From Hymenobacter psychrotolerans DSM 18569 (GTDB lineage: Bacteria > Bacteroidota > Bacteroidia > Cytophagales > Hymenobacteraceae), in contig NZ_FRAS01000003.1 in assembly GCF_900142395.1 (NCBI RefSeq), positions 62,001 through 126,000 of the forward strand: a stretch of DNA of 64,000 bases. Reading direction: 5' to 3'. Shown in pieces: positions 42,685-51,017 of this stretch (position 1 is its first letter; the number at the start of each line of letters is the position of its first letter). A program made the position numbers and the translations under genes. The notes beneath the pieces were generated by a model. It was not told where the DNA came from and searched no databases. It saw only the letters and a list, made by a program, of their open reading frames with translations.

Positions 42685-44772
42685 TTATGCGCCGCGAGGG
42701 ATGACCGTGCCTAGCAGACTGGCCAGCTGGTTGTCCATCTGCTTGAGCAGCCGGATGGTTTGCAGGTGTTCCATCATGGTATCATCGTCGAGGGGGTGGC
42801 GCAGCGCCTCCAGCCGGACGGCCAGCTCGCGCTCCACATTCACCTTGTTGAGGCGCAGAATGGCGTTGTCGCAGGCGGTTTGCAGCAGGTCCAGCTCCCG
42901 GGGCACATGAATCTGGTGGGTGGTCCAGTTGGGGCTCAGCTCGTACTTTTCCGTGGCCAGCTCCGCCACCATGCTCCGGATATCGGAGCGGGTGTGCTGG
43001 ATGAGGGTGCGCACTTCGGGCCAGCGGCCCTGCTCCAGCTCCTGCCGGCACAGGTGCAGCAGGTCGGCGTAGATACCGGTTTTAAAGGGCGTATCATCCA
43101 GCTGCTGCAACAGATACTGCGCCACGGCCACTTCCGGGGCCAGCGGCTGCGCCGAGTACAGCAGCAGCAGCCGCACCACTTCCCGCTCGCACTGCTCCAG
43201 CACGTCGGGCACGGGCTCCAGGTCTTCGCGGGTGAGGGTTTGCAGGTCGCCGCCCCCGCCCATCAGGTCTTCCGGCGAAGCCCCGTACATCAGGGCTTCG
43301 GCCTCCTCTTCGGGGCTCATGGGCCGCGGGGCCGGGCGCGTCGTGGGGCTTGCGCCGGCGCTGCCGCTGCTTACGTTGCTGCTGCCCGCCGAGGTGCCGC
43401 CTCCGCTCCCACCGCCGCTGTTGCCGCCGGCCGCCTTGCCGGAAGCGTTGCGAACCAGCTTGTTGTACTCCGTGATAAGCACCTGCTCATCAATCCCGAA
43501 GGCCTGCGAAGTCTGCTGCAGAAACACCTGCCGCTTAATCGGGTCGGGCACTTTGGCAATGCTTTGCAGCACTTCCCGGATGGCTTCGGCCTTCTTGACC
43601 GGGTCCTGGGCGGCTTCGCGGCTTACCAGCTCGGTTTTGAACTGAATGAAGTCCTGGCTGGCACCTTCCAGATGCTCCTTGAACTTCTGGTCGCCGACTT
43701 TGCGGATGTAGCTGTCGGGGTCGTCGCCGTCCGGAAACAGTACCACGCGCACGTTCAGGCCGCCTTCCAGCAGCATATCGATGCCGCGCAGCGAGGCCCG
43801 GATGCCGGCCGCGTCGCCATCGTAGAGCACCGTTACGTTGTCGGTGTAGCGCTTGATGAGACGGATCTGCCCGTCGGTGAGCGAAGTCCCCGACGAAGCC
43901 ACCACGTTCCTGATGTCGCCCTGGTGCAGGCTAAGCACATCGAGGTAGCCTTCTACCAAATAGCACAGCTCCTCCGTCCGGATAGCCTGCCGGCCCTGGT
44001 AGAGCCCGTACAGCACATCCGACTTGTGGTAGATTTCCGACTCCGGCGAGTTCAGGTACTTGGCCGTTTTGTCGTTGGGCTTGAGCGTGCGCGCCCCAAA
44101 CCCAATCACGCGGCCCGACACGTTATGAATCGGGAACATCACGCGGCCCCGGAACCGGTCGTAGCGGCGGCCGGTGTCCTGGCCCTGGTCGTCTTCGCGC
44201 CGGATGATGAGGCCGGTTTTTTCCAGGTACTTCTGCTCGTAGCCCGCTGCCGTGGCTGATTTCAGCAGATCGTCCCACTGATCCAGCGAGTAGCCCAGCT
44301 CGAAGGTCTTGATGGTGGCCTGGTTGAGGCCGCGCTGGCGCAGGTAGCTCAGCCCGATGCTCTGGCCCTCGTCGGTGCTCAGCAGCAGGCGGTGGTAGTG
44401 GTCCTTGGCCCAGTTCGACACGATGAACTGGGAATCCTTTTCGTTTTGGGCGAGCTGCTGCTCCGGCGTTTTTTCCTCTTCCTGGACCTCGATGCCGTAC
44501 TTTTTGGCCAGGTACTTCAGGGCCTCCACATAGCTGGTGCCCTCAATGTCCATGATGAACTGCACCACCCCGCCCGCCTTGCCGCAGCCAAAGCACTTAT
44601 ACAGCCCCTTGGCCGGCGCCACCGAGAAGCTCGGCGACTTTTCGTGGTGAAACGGGCAGCAGGCCCACATATTCTGGCCTTTGCGCTTCAGACTCACGAA
44701 GTCGCCCACCACCTCCACAATGTCGGCGTGGTGAATTATCTGATCAACTAGTTCTTTGGGAATGCGGGCCAT
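42685..44772 (-). CDS. dnaG: DNA primase
   Basis: The ATG at 44772 gives 695 residues. The N-terminal zinc finger (Cys39, His42, Cys60, Cys63 in CCPFHHEKSP and YKCFGCGKAG) is followed by the catalytic core with a TOPRIM domain (LVEGYLDVLSLHQ, DGDAAGIRASLRG, FPDGDDPDSYIR) and a C-terminal DnaB-binding helical part. A Gly/Ser-rich linker (NSGGGSGGGTSAGSSNVSSG, about residues 440-470) separates the core from the C-terminus. The enzyme makes RNA primers for replication. A longer frame with 28 extra codons is rejected. Confidence 0.96.
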   Translation of the reverse strand: MARIPKELVDQIIHHADIVEVVGDFVSLKRKGQNMWACCPFHHEKSPSFSVAPAKGLYKCFGCGKAGGVVQFIMDIEGTSYVEALKYLAKKYGIEVQEEEKTPEQQLAQNEKDSQFIVSNWAKDHYHRLLLSTDEGQSIGLSYLRQRGLNQATIKTFELGYSLDQWDDLLKSATAAGYEQKYLEKTGLIIRREDDQGQDTGRRYDRFRGRVMFPIHNVSGRVIGFGARTLKPNDKTAKYLNSPESEIYHKSDVLYGLYQGRQAIRTEELCYLVEGYLDVLSLHQGDIRNVVASSGTSLTDGQIRLIKRYTDNVTVLYDGDAAGIRASLRGIDMLLEGGLNVRVVLFPDGDDPDSYIRKVGDQKFKEHLEGASQDFIQFKTELVSREAAQDPVKKAEAIREVLQSIAKVPDPIKRQVFLQQTSQAFGIDEQVLITEYNKLVRNASGKAAGGNSGGGSGGGTSAGSSNVSSGSAGASPTTRPAPRPMSPEEEAEALMYGASPEDLMGGGGDLQTLTREDLEPVPDVLEQCEREVVRLLLLYSAQPLAPEVAVAQYLLQQLDDTPFKTGIYADLLHLCRQELEQGRWPEVRTLIQHTRSDIRSMVAELATEKYELSPNWTTHQIHVPRELDLLQTACDNAILRLNKVNVERELAVRLEALRHPLDDDTMMEHLQTIRLLKQMDNQLASLLGTVIPRGA

Positions 44773-44848
44773 ACTGCCGGCAAAGGTAGGCAGGAAGTGT
44801 GGCGAAGTTTCTGTGGTAGCGCGGGAACAACTGCCCAAGCAGTTAGCC

Positions 44849-44946
44849 CGCGTCATACGGAGCTTGTCGAAGTAGCTCTACTGCTGACTAACCACTAGCA
44901 TTTCAACGAAGCGGTACAGCTGCTTCGGCAGGCTCCGCATGACGGG
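44849..44946. repeat. Long imperfect hairpin of the GTCATnCnGAGC family, copy 2
   Basis: CGTCATACGGAGC at 44851 pairs with GCTCCGCATGACG ending at 44944, with inner pairing of CGAAG and CTTCG. It lies between dnaG and the ChaN-like gene. Relatives are at 34791 and 54805. Confidence 0.8.
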
Positions 44947-44962
44947 CTTTACTTTACGGGGG

Positions 44963-46222
44963 TTAAAAATTTCGGCTGGCGGTGGTTTCGGGGATGATGA
45001 CGATGTAGTCGTAGCCCAGAATGGTGGCCTGCAGCTCCTGTTCGGGCACGGGCATGCCGCGGTAGAGCATGGCCCGCCGCAGCGGCCGCACATCAAACAC
45101 CTGCCAGGCGTGGCCGGCGGGCGTGGCGGCCATAAAGGGCTTCAGCATGGCCTCATCAGCGGCGGAGTAGCTGGTGGCGTTTTTGCTGAAATCCACCGGG
45201 TTCTGGCCGGTTACTTTAGTGCCCTGCTTGCCTATCACGAAGATGTGCAGCGTTTTCTGGTCGTGGGCGTCGGCCAGGTTCACGGCCACGTTGCCCACGT
45301 CGTAGATGTCGCCCCAGATGCTGCGGCCCCGCCCCACGTGGTAAGCCCCGAACTTAAACAACATGGGCGGCAGCGGCTGCCCGGCCTGCTGGTACGGCGC
45401 CAGTTCCTGCAGCAGGTTGCGCTTCATCAGGTTGATGCGCGTCTAGTGGCCGCCGGGCTTGCCGGCCGCATTGGTTTTGAAGATGTTTACGCTGGCCTCC
45501 AGGTCCTGCAGCAGCTGGCGTACTTCGGGCCGCTCGGTGCGGGTCAGGGCGCGCAGGCTGTCGAGCAACGAGGCGCGCATGGTAGTAATCGTGACGCTGC
45601 CGTAGTTGCCCGCCACCAGCGCGGCCCGGTCGTGGGCCTGGATGGCGGCGGACTGCTGGCGCAGGAAGGCCTGCGTCTGCCGGTTTCTGGTTTGCTCGGC
45701 CATCAGCGCCAGCGTGCGCCCGGTTGCCGCAAAGCCCAGCTGCTCGATGCCCACCAGCGCCGTGTTCTGGCTGCGCAGAAAGCGAGCCAGCTCAAACTCC
45801 TCGGCCCAGCTATAAAACGACAGATCCATGGGATACTGCTGCAGAAACGCGCTGGGCAGGCCCGGTTGCGCGGCCAGGCGGCTCAGGTCGCGGGCCTGAT
45901 ACCGGTCGATTTCGGCTATGTACACCTTGGGTTTCAGCACCTGCGCCACAGCTTGCGCAAAGGCCGGAATCTGAGCCATGCCGTGGTCTTCGCCGATGAG
46001 TACCAGCGTACTTTTCTGAATATCCTGCTGCAGCTTGTCCCAGCCCGCGCCGCTGAGTTGGGGGCCGGTTTGGGTAAGAGTGAGCTGGTTTTTCTTCAGC
46101 AGACGCTGAAAGGTGGTGTCGGCCGGTGCCTGGGCCAGCGCCGCCGAAAACGCCGAGGCCGTAAGCAGTAGGGCACCCGCCCTGCGCGACAGGCAGCTTC
46201 GTAAGTGAGCAGAAACGAACAT
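44963..46222 (-). pseudogene. ChaN/erythromycin-esterase-like gene interrupted by an in-frame TAG
   Basis: Two consecutive frames on the minus strand (46222 to 45443 and 45427 to 44963) are in the same phase, separated by one TAG at 45443-45445 in GGC CAC TAG ACG CGC. The first part has a signal peptide and LVLIGEDHGMAQIPAFAQAV, YIAEIDRYQAR and FLRSQNTALVGIEQLGF. The second has LFKFGAYHVGRGRSIWGD and GYDYIVIIPET, which belong to the same fold family (EreA/ChaN-like). A CAG-to-TAG change or sequence error explains it. Readthrough or re-initiation at ATG 45427 is possible. Confidence 0.75.
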
Positions 46223-46551
46223 AAGCAGTGATAGGAAAACCAGGATGAAGGCTGCAAAATAGCGCTCCGCACTGTTGAGGCAACAGCCCGGCGGCAAACT
46301 TCCGGGTAGAGAGGTCCGGTGGCCGATTGGTTGTATGAAGCCGCGGAAAATTCCTTTGCCAGGTACCTGCCCGCCCCAATGAGCCGCCCGCCCGGGCCGT
46401 AACCTGCTCCAGGCGAACAGCAGGCCCGCTGTTCGCCCTTTTACAAGGGCACTGCTCCGTATGCCACCGTGCCTACGAGGCGTATTCCCCTGCTTTGTGC
46501 CAGATTCCCGGCGGGGCCAACCGTCGCCCCGGTTTCCGGGTTATCTTTGCG

Positions 46552-46559
46552 GATTGCAT
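46552..46559 (+). promoter_or_regulatory. Candidate -7 box for mrp
   Basis: TATCTTTG matches TAnnTTTG exactly and lies 26 bases before the mrp ATG. A -33 box is not obvious. Confidence 0.5.
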
Positions 46560-46584
46560 CCGCATTTTCCCGACTGACTATCCT

Positions 46585-47688
46585 ATGGCAACCATCACCA
46601 AAGAAGCCGTTCTCAAGGCCCTGAGCTACGTGGAAGAGCCCGACCTGGGCAAAGACCTCGTCACGCTCAACATGATTGAGGATGTGGCAATTGACGGCAA
46701 CCGCGTGTCATTTACGGTCGTGCTCACCACGCCCGCCTGTCCGCTCAAGCAGCTCATCCACGATGCCTGCGAGCGGGCCATTCATACCATGGTAGATAAG
46801 GATGCGGAGGTTGTGATTGTCATGACCTCGCGCGTGACTACCATGCGCCAGAACCGCGACCTTCTGCCCGGCGTCAAGAACATCATTGCCATTGCCTCGG
46901 GCAAAGGCGGCGTGGGCAAAAGCACCGTGACGGCCAACCTGGCCATTGCCCTAGCCCAGACCGGTGCCAAAGTAGGCCTCGTGGACGCCGATATTTCGGG
47001 TCCCAGCATGCCGCTGATGTTCGGCGTGATGGACGCCCGCCCGCACGTATTCCAGGGACCCGACGGCAAAAACCTGATTCAGCCGGTGGAAGCGCACGGC
47101 GTGAAGCTGATGAGCATCGGCTTCCTGGCCCCGGCCGAGTCGGCTATTGTGTGGCGCGGCCCCATGGCGTCGTCGGCGCTCAAGCAGTTCATCACGGAAG
47201 TGGACTGGGGCGAGCTGGACTACCTGCTCCTCGACATGCCTCCCGGAACCTCCGACATTCACCTGACCATGGTGCAGACGGTGCCCGTCACCGGCTCGCT
47301 CATCGTGACCACGCCCCAGAAAGTAGCCCTGGCCGATGCGGAGAAAGGTTTGCAGATGTTCAAGCTGCCCCAGATCAACGTGCCGGTGCTGGGCATCGTG
47401 GAGAACATGGCCTGGTTTACGCCGGCTGAGCTACCCGACAACAAGTACTTCATCTTCGGCGAAGGTGGCGGCGTGGGCCTGGCCGAAAAGCACCAGGTGC
47501 CGCTGCTGGGCCAGATTCCGCTGGTACAAAGCATCCGCGAAAACGGCGACCTGGGCACCCCGGTTATTCTGCAGGAAAACACGCCGGCCGCTGCCGTCTT
47601 CGGGCAGCTGGCTGAGGAGCTGGCCCGCCAGGTCAGCATCCGTAACGCCGTGGCACCGCGCACCCAGGTAGTGCAGATGCAGCCGTAA
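46585..47688 (+). CDS. mrp: Mrp/NBP35-family iron-sulfur carrier ATPase
   Basis: This 367-residue protein has an N-terminal DUF59/MIP18 domain (1-85, with the TTPACPLK cysteine site) and a ParA-like ATPase with the deviant Walker A GKGGVGKST (106-114) and DMPPGTSDIHL. It is thought to carry and transfer [4Fe-4S] clusters. The CxxC pair found near the end of many Mrp proteins is not visible, and the corresponding region reads MAWFTPAELPDNKYFIFG. The NifU-like gene follows 170 bases later and fits the same cluster-assembly pathway. The ATG at 46585 is chosen over a longer frame. Confidence 0.93.
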   Translation: MATITKEAVLKALSYVEEPDLGKDLVTLNMIEDVAIDGNRVSFTVVLTTPACPLKQLIHDACERAIHTMVDKDAEVVIVMTSRVTTMRQNRDLLPGVKNIIAIASGKGGVGKSTVTANLAIALAQTGAKVGLVDADISGPSMPLMFGVMDARPHVFQGPDGKNLIQPVEAHGVKLMSIGFLAPAESAIVWRGPMASSALKQFITEVDWGELDYLLLDMPPGTSDIHLTMVQTVPVTGSLIVTTPQKVALADAEKGLQMFKLPQINVPVLGIVENMAWFTPAELPDNKYFIFGEGGGVGLAEKHQVPLLGQIPLVQSIRENGDLGTPVILQENTPAAAVFGQLAEELARQVSIRNAVAPRTQVVQMQP

Positions 47689-47858
47689 GGCAGTAGCCGG
47701 CAGCAGTATCTGAGCGCAACCGCAAGCTCGGCGCTGCCGCCGGCAACTTTCCCGAAACGATTCGTGTTTCGTGTATCCCTGCCAAAAGCAGTACCTTCGC
47801 ATACGGTCTGCCGTGGCAGCACCGCCAAATCAATACCTTCAGCGTTACTTATTCTTTC

Positions 47859-48194
47859 ATGACGCATTCCGCTGCTGTAGAAGATCATCCGCTTCTGCCC
47901 CGCATTGAGCAGGCCCTGGACACCATCCGGCCGTATCTGGCTGCCGATGGCGGCAACGTGCGCGTGCTGGGCATTTCCGACGACATGGTGCTCCAATTGG
48001 AGCTACTCGGTGCCTGCGGCACCTGCCCCATGTCGCCGATGACGCTGAAAGCGGGTGTAGAGGAATCGGTGAAGAAGGCGGTACCCGAAATCCGGGCCGT
48101 GGAGGCCATCAACCTCACGCCTATGTCGGAGCAACCTGCTGGCCAGACCGGCCACCCCCAGTCGCCCGCCCCGGTACCTACCCCGCAGTTCTAA
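47859..48194 (+). CDS. NifU-like C-terminal (Nfu) iron-sulfur scaffold protein
   Basis: This 111-residue protein has the Nfu domain: RIEQALDTIRPYLAADGGNV and the cluster-binding CxxC at Cys53 and Cys56 in GACGTCPMSPMTLK. It is followed by VKKAVPEIRAVEAI and a Pro-rich tail. Nfu proteins hold a [4Fe-4S] cluster for delivery to apoproteins. Its position next to mrp supports a shared role in cluster delivery. A hairpin at 48212-48260 ends the unit just before an AT-rich island. Confidence 0.93.
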   Translation: MTHSAAVEDHPLLPRIEQALDTIRPYLAADGGNVRVLGISDDMVLQLELLGACGTCPMSPMTLKAGVEESVKKAVPEIRAVEAINLTPMSEQPAGQTGHPQSPAPVPTPQF

Positions 48195-48211
48195 GTTTCT
48201 GAGGTTACACA

Positions 48212-48260
48212 CAGCAGTGCCCCGCTCCTGCCGGTTTTCCGGTTGGGGCGGGGCGCTGTG
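48212..48260 (+). terminator. Hairpin after the Nfu gene
   Basis: CAGCAGTGCCCCGC pairs with GCGGGGCGCTGTG, with an inner CCGG/CCGG stem, and GGTTTTG follows. It marks the edge between high-G+C and AT-rich DNA. Confidence 0.6.
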
Positions 48261-48261
48261 G

Positions 48262-49330
48262 GTTTTGTGGCTTTGCGTTTGCGTTGTAACACTGTGTAAC
48301 ACATCCATCATTTGGTTATACTACCACTATGTAATATACCTAATTAAAACCAATAATATATACAGACAGATAACCGAACACATATTAACATCACTTTAAA
48401 TCATTAAATGAAGTAAATCCAATTACCCTAGATGCTGTTTTCTTGTTTACAAGCTGTAGTCTTTCACACAATTTTGCATATATTTTCGGAGGAAATCCAC
48501 CATTGAATTTCCATAACACGCCCTGATTCTCCATTTCCAATACACCCGATATATGCTTATATTTATCACCCAATCTATTGTTCACTATATAACTTGAAAC
48601 TTGGTGACTCATTGTGAACCCCATAACATTCATTTCAGCTACAAGCTGCTCAAATTCTTCCTCTTCGACAATACTTCGCTGCTCTTCGCTTACTTTGTTT
48701 CGTAGCCTTTCTTCTTCATTTTTCGCCCTCTCTTTCTCTAACTCCTCCTCTTCAACTTTTTTTAACATTTGAGATTCCAACCATAATAGCTCAATTTCAT
48801 CATTTCTATTTTGTATTAGAAATTTTCTCTCCTGTTCTAGCTCCGCTTTTCCCTTCGTACCAACAAGGCCAACCGCAAATTCACCCAACCAAAACGAAAT
48901 TAATGCATCTATATCTAAATACATTAAATATATTGAATTGATATATTTAATTATATTATCTTTTTCAAGTTTAAACGCATCTTCAGGCTTTATAACTTGT
49001 TTTAATTGCATCCCTTTTGCCGTCATTTCTAATTCACACCAAAAGCATATACTTCTATTTTTATCATAATTTAATAACTTATCATAAACTTCCTTATTTG
49101 ATTTATCAATTTTCACGATATGAAAAAACACTTCCTTGCCATAACCAATAGGAAAAGGATTAACAATAAATCCAAATCCCCTCTCGGAAAAATATTTTGT
49201 TACAACCCCAAAAAACACCTGCATTTTTATTACACTTATTAAGATTTAACTTATACCACCTGTTTTCCAGAAGCATTGATTGCCATTAACACCATAGTTA
49301 ATACATATTCTTCCGAACCGGTTGCGGCAA
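48262..49330. other. AT-rich genomic island containing one gene
   Basis: Composition changes abruptly after the Nfu hairpin. The DNA becomes rich in A and T runs such as AATATATACAGACAGATAAC and returns to normal before fahA. The island holds the cold-shock-domain gene at 48391-49224 and about 130 AT-rich bases downstream of its stop. No integrase, transposase or attachment repeat was seen. The edges were judged by eye. Confidence 0.75.
48391..49224 (-). CDS. Cold-shock-domain / coiled-coil protein with unknown C-terminal module
   Basis: This 277-residue protein lies in strongly AT-rich DNA. Residues 3-80 form a cold-shock-like OB fold: FGVVTKYFSERGFGFI with RGFGFI as RNP1 and VFFHI (32-36) as RNP2, so it probably binds RNA or single-stranded DNA. 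Residues about 126-198 are a highly charged coiled coil (EELEKERAKNEEERLRNKV). The last 75 residues (MSHQVSSYIVNNRLGDKYKH, then WKFNGGFPPKIYAKLCERL and GFTSFNDLK) form a compact module I cannot name. The combination, isolation and base composition suggest horizontal transfer and possibly a defence or RNA-quality role, which is inference only. Confidence 0.8.
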   Translation of the reverse strand: MQVFFGVVTKYFSERGFGFIVNPFPIGYGKEVFFHIVKIDKSNKEVYDKLLNYDKNRSICFWCELEMTAKGMQLKQVIKPEDAFKLEKDNIIKYINSIYLMYLDIDALISFWLGEFAVGLVGTKGKAELEQERKFLIQNRNDEIELLWLESQMLKKVEEEELEKERAKNEEERLRNKVSEEQRSIVEEEEFEQLVAEMNVMGFTMSHQVSSYIVNNRLGDKYKHISGVLEMENQGVLWKFNGGFPPKIYAKLCERLQLVNKKTASRVIGFTSFNDLK

Positions 49331-49383
49331 TACGTGGCGGGAGGTACAGCCGCAAGATAGTGGCTTTGTAGTATTCTGCCTCG

Positions 49384-49417
49384 TTTACCCGCATTCCGCC
49401 CGCTGCCGCTACCTTTG
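49384..49417 (+). promoter_or_regulatory. Candidate promoter for fahA
   Basis: TACCTTTG at 49410-49417 matches TAnnTTTG exactly, and TTTA at 49384-49387 is a near -33 box at a spacing of 22. The ATG is at 49447. Confidence 0.5.
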
Positions 49418-49446
49418 CCGCTTCTACCATCAACCTTCCACCCCGA

Positions 49447-50730
49447 ATGGCTAACCCCAATGACCCCGCCCTGCACTCCTGGATTGATATTGCCCCCGGC
49501 AGCGACTTTCCCATTCAGAACCTGCCGTTTGGCGTGTTCGAGACGGAGGAGCGGGGCCCACGGCTGGGCGTAGCCATTGGCGAGTACGTGCTGGATTTGT
49601 ACGCCGTGTCGCAGTTCGGCTTTTTTGAGGATCTGGAGCTGGGCCCGAAGATGCCCAAGGTGTTCCGGCGCCGCTCGCTCAACCAGTTTATTGCCTTGGG
49701 CCGGCCGGCGTGGCGGGCCGTGCGCCAGCGCGTCTCGGAGCTGCTGCGCCACGACAACGCCGCTCTGCGCGCCGATGAGGTGATGCGCGAGTGCCTGCTG
49801 CGCCAGAGCGAGGTGCAGATGCTGCGCCCCGTGAAACCCCATAACTACACCGATTTCTATAGCAGCATCGAGCACGCCACCAACGTGGGCATCATGTTCC
49901 GCGACCCGGCCAACGCCCTGCTGCCCAACTGGCGCCACATCCCGATTGGCTACCACGGCCGGGCCAGCAGCATCGTGGTGAGCGGCACCGATATCCGCCG
50001 GCCCAACGGGCAGCGCAAGGCTCCTGATGCCGCCGTGCCTACGTTCGGCCCGTCGCAGCAGCTGGATTTTGAGCTGGAAGTGGGCTTCATCGTGGGCAAA
50101 GGCACGCAGCTCGGCGACACAATACCGATTCAGAATGCCGAAGACCACATTTTTGGGCTGGTGCTGTTCAACGACTGGAGCGCGCGCGACATCCAGAGTT
50201 GGGAATACGTGCCACTAGGGCCGTTTCTGGGCAAGAGCTTCGGCAGCAGCGTGTCGCCGTGGGTCGTGACGCTGGATGCGCTGGAGCCGTTCCGGGTGGC
50301 CGGGCCGGTGCAGGAACCCGAGCCATTGCTCTACCTGCGGCAGCTCGACAGCCACAACTTCGATGTGCAGCTGGAAGTAGATCTGCAGCCTGAAAACGGG
50401 CCTGCTACGACCATTTCGCGCTCCAATTTCGGGCTCATGTACTGGAGCATGGCCCAGCAGCTTACTCACCATGCCTCCAACGGCTGCAATATGGAGGTCG
50501 GCGACCTGTATGCTTCCGGCACCATCTCGGGCCCCACACCCGACTCGCTGGGCTCGATGCTGGAACTGTCCTGGCGTGGCACCCGCCCGCTGCCTCTCGC
50601 CGACGGCTCGGAGCGCAAGTTCCTGCTCGACGGTGACACCGTGACCATGCGCGGCTATTGCGAGCGAAACGGCCTGCGCATCGGCTTTGGGGAGGTAACG
50701 GGCAAAATTCTGCCGGCGCCGGTGCTCTAA
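49447..50730 (+). CDS. fahA: Fumarylacetoacetase
   Basis: This 427-residue enzyme hydrolyses fumarylacetoacetate to fumarate and acetoacetate, the last step of tyrosine and phenylalanine breakdown. Recognisable parts are VKPHNYTDFYSSIEHATNVG, the substrate and metal region WRHIPIGYHGRASSIVVSGT, LDFELEVGFIVGKG, LFNDWSARDIQSWEYVPLGP and GDLYASGTISGP. Length and motifs fit the eukaryote-like FAH family. It is monocistronic, with a long hairpin at its end. Acetoacetate production connects it loosely to the HMG-CoA lyase earlier in the window. Confidence 0.96.
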   Translation: MANPNDPALHSWIDIAPGSDFPIQNLPFGVFETEERGPRLGVAIGEYVLDLYAVSQFGFFEDLELGPKMPKVFRRRSLNQFIALGRPAWRAVRQRVSELLRHDNAALRADEVMRECLLRQSEVQMLRPVKPHNYTDFYSSIEHATNVGIMFRDPANALLPNWRHIPIGYHGRASSIVVSGTDIRRPNGQRKAPDAAVPTFGPSQQLDFELEVGFIVGKGTQLGDTIPIQNAEDHIFGLVLFNDWSARDIQSWEYVPLGPFLGKSFGSSVSPWVVTLDALEPFRVAGPVQEPEPLLYLRQLDSHNFDVQLEVDLQPENGPATTISRSNFGLMYWSMAQQLTHHASNGCNMEVGDLYASGTISGPTPDSLGSMLELSWRGTRPLPLADGSERKFLLDGDTVTMRGYCERNGLRIGFGEVTGKILPAPVL

Positions 50731-50746
50731 CTGCCTGGCTAAGTAC

Positions 50747-50789
50747 CGCAAACAGCCCCGCTTCCGGAGAGGAAGCGGGGCTGTTTGCG
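50747..50789 (+). terminator. Strong intrinsic terminator after fahA
   Basis: A 19-bp perfect stem (CGCAAACAGCCCCGCTTCC and complement) around GGAGA ends at 50789 and is followed by a short T-containing tract. Confidence 0.75.
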
Positions 50790-50829
50790 TTTGCGGCAGT
50801 ATGGGCTAGGCAAATCATTTACTACGTAT

Positions 50830-50843
50830 TTATACGTAACATC
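50830..50843. promoter_or_regulatory. Palindrome upstream of the alcohol dehydrogenase gene
   Basis: ACGTATTTATACGT within CTACGTATTTATACGTAAC forms an imperfect palindrome (ACGTA/TACGT), and a half-site ACACGTATTTAG lies about 20 bases further on. It could be an operator, but no regulator can be named. Confidence 0.25.
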
Positions 50844-51017
50844 TAGTGCAAACACGTATTTAGAAGTTCATATAGCTGTTTGCGCAACCTTGAATTGGGA
50901 GGAACAGTACAATTTGACACGGTGGCGAAAAAGCTTCCCGTAACGACTGGCTTCGGCTGGCACTCCAGAAAAGCCACCCCAGCCGATTCCTACCACCCGA
51001 ATCTAAAGCCCAACCTT

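Noticed and set aside
48217..48399. 60-codon plus-strand ORF at the edge of the AT-rich island
   Set aside because: It spans the Nfu terminator and AT-rich spacer, ends inside the convergent gene and shows no domain.
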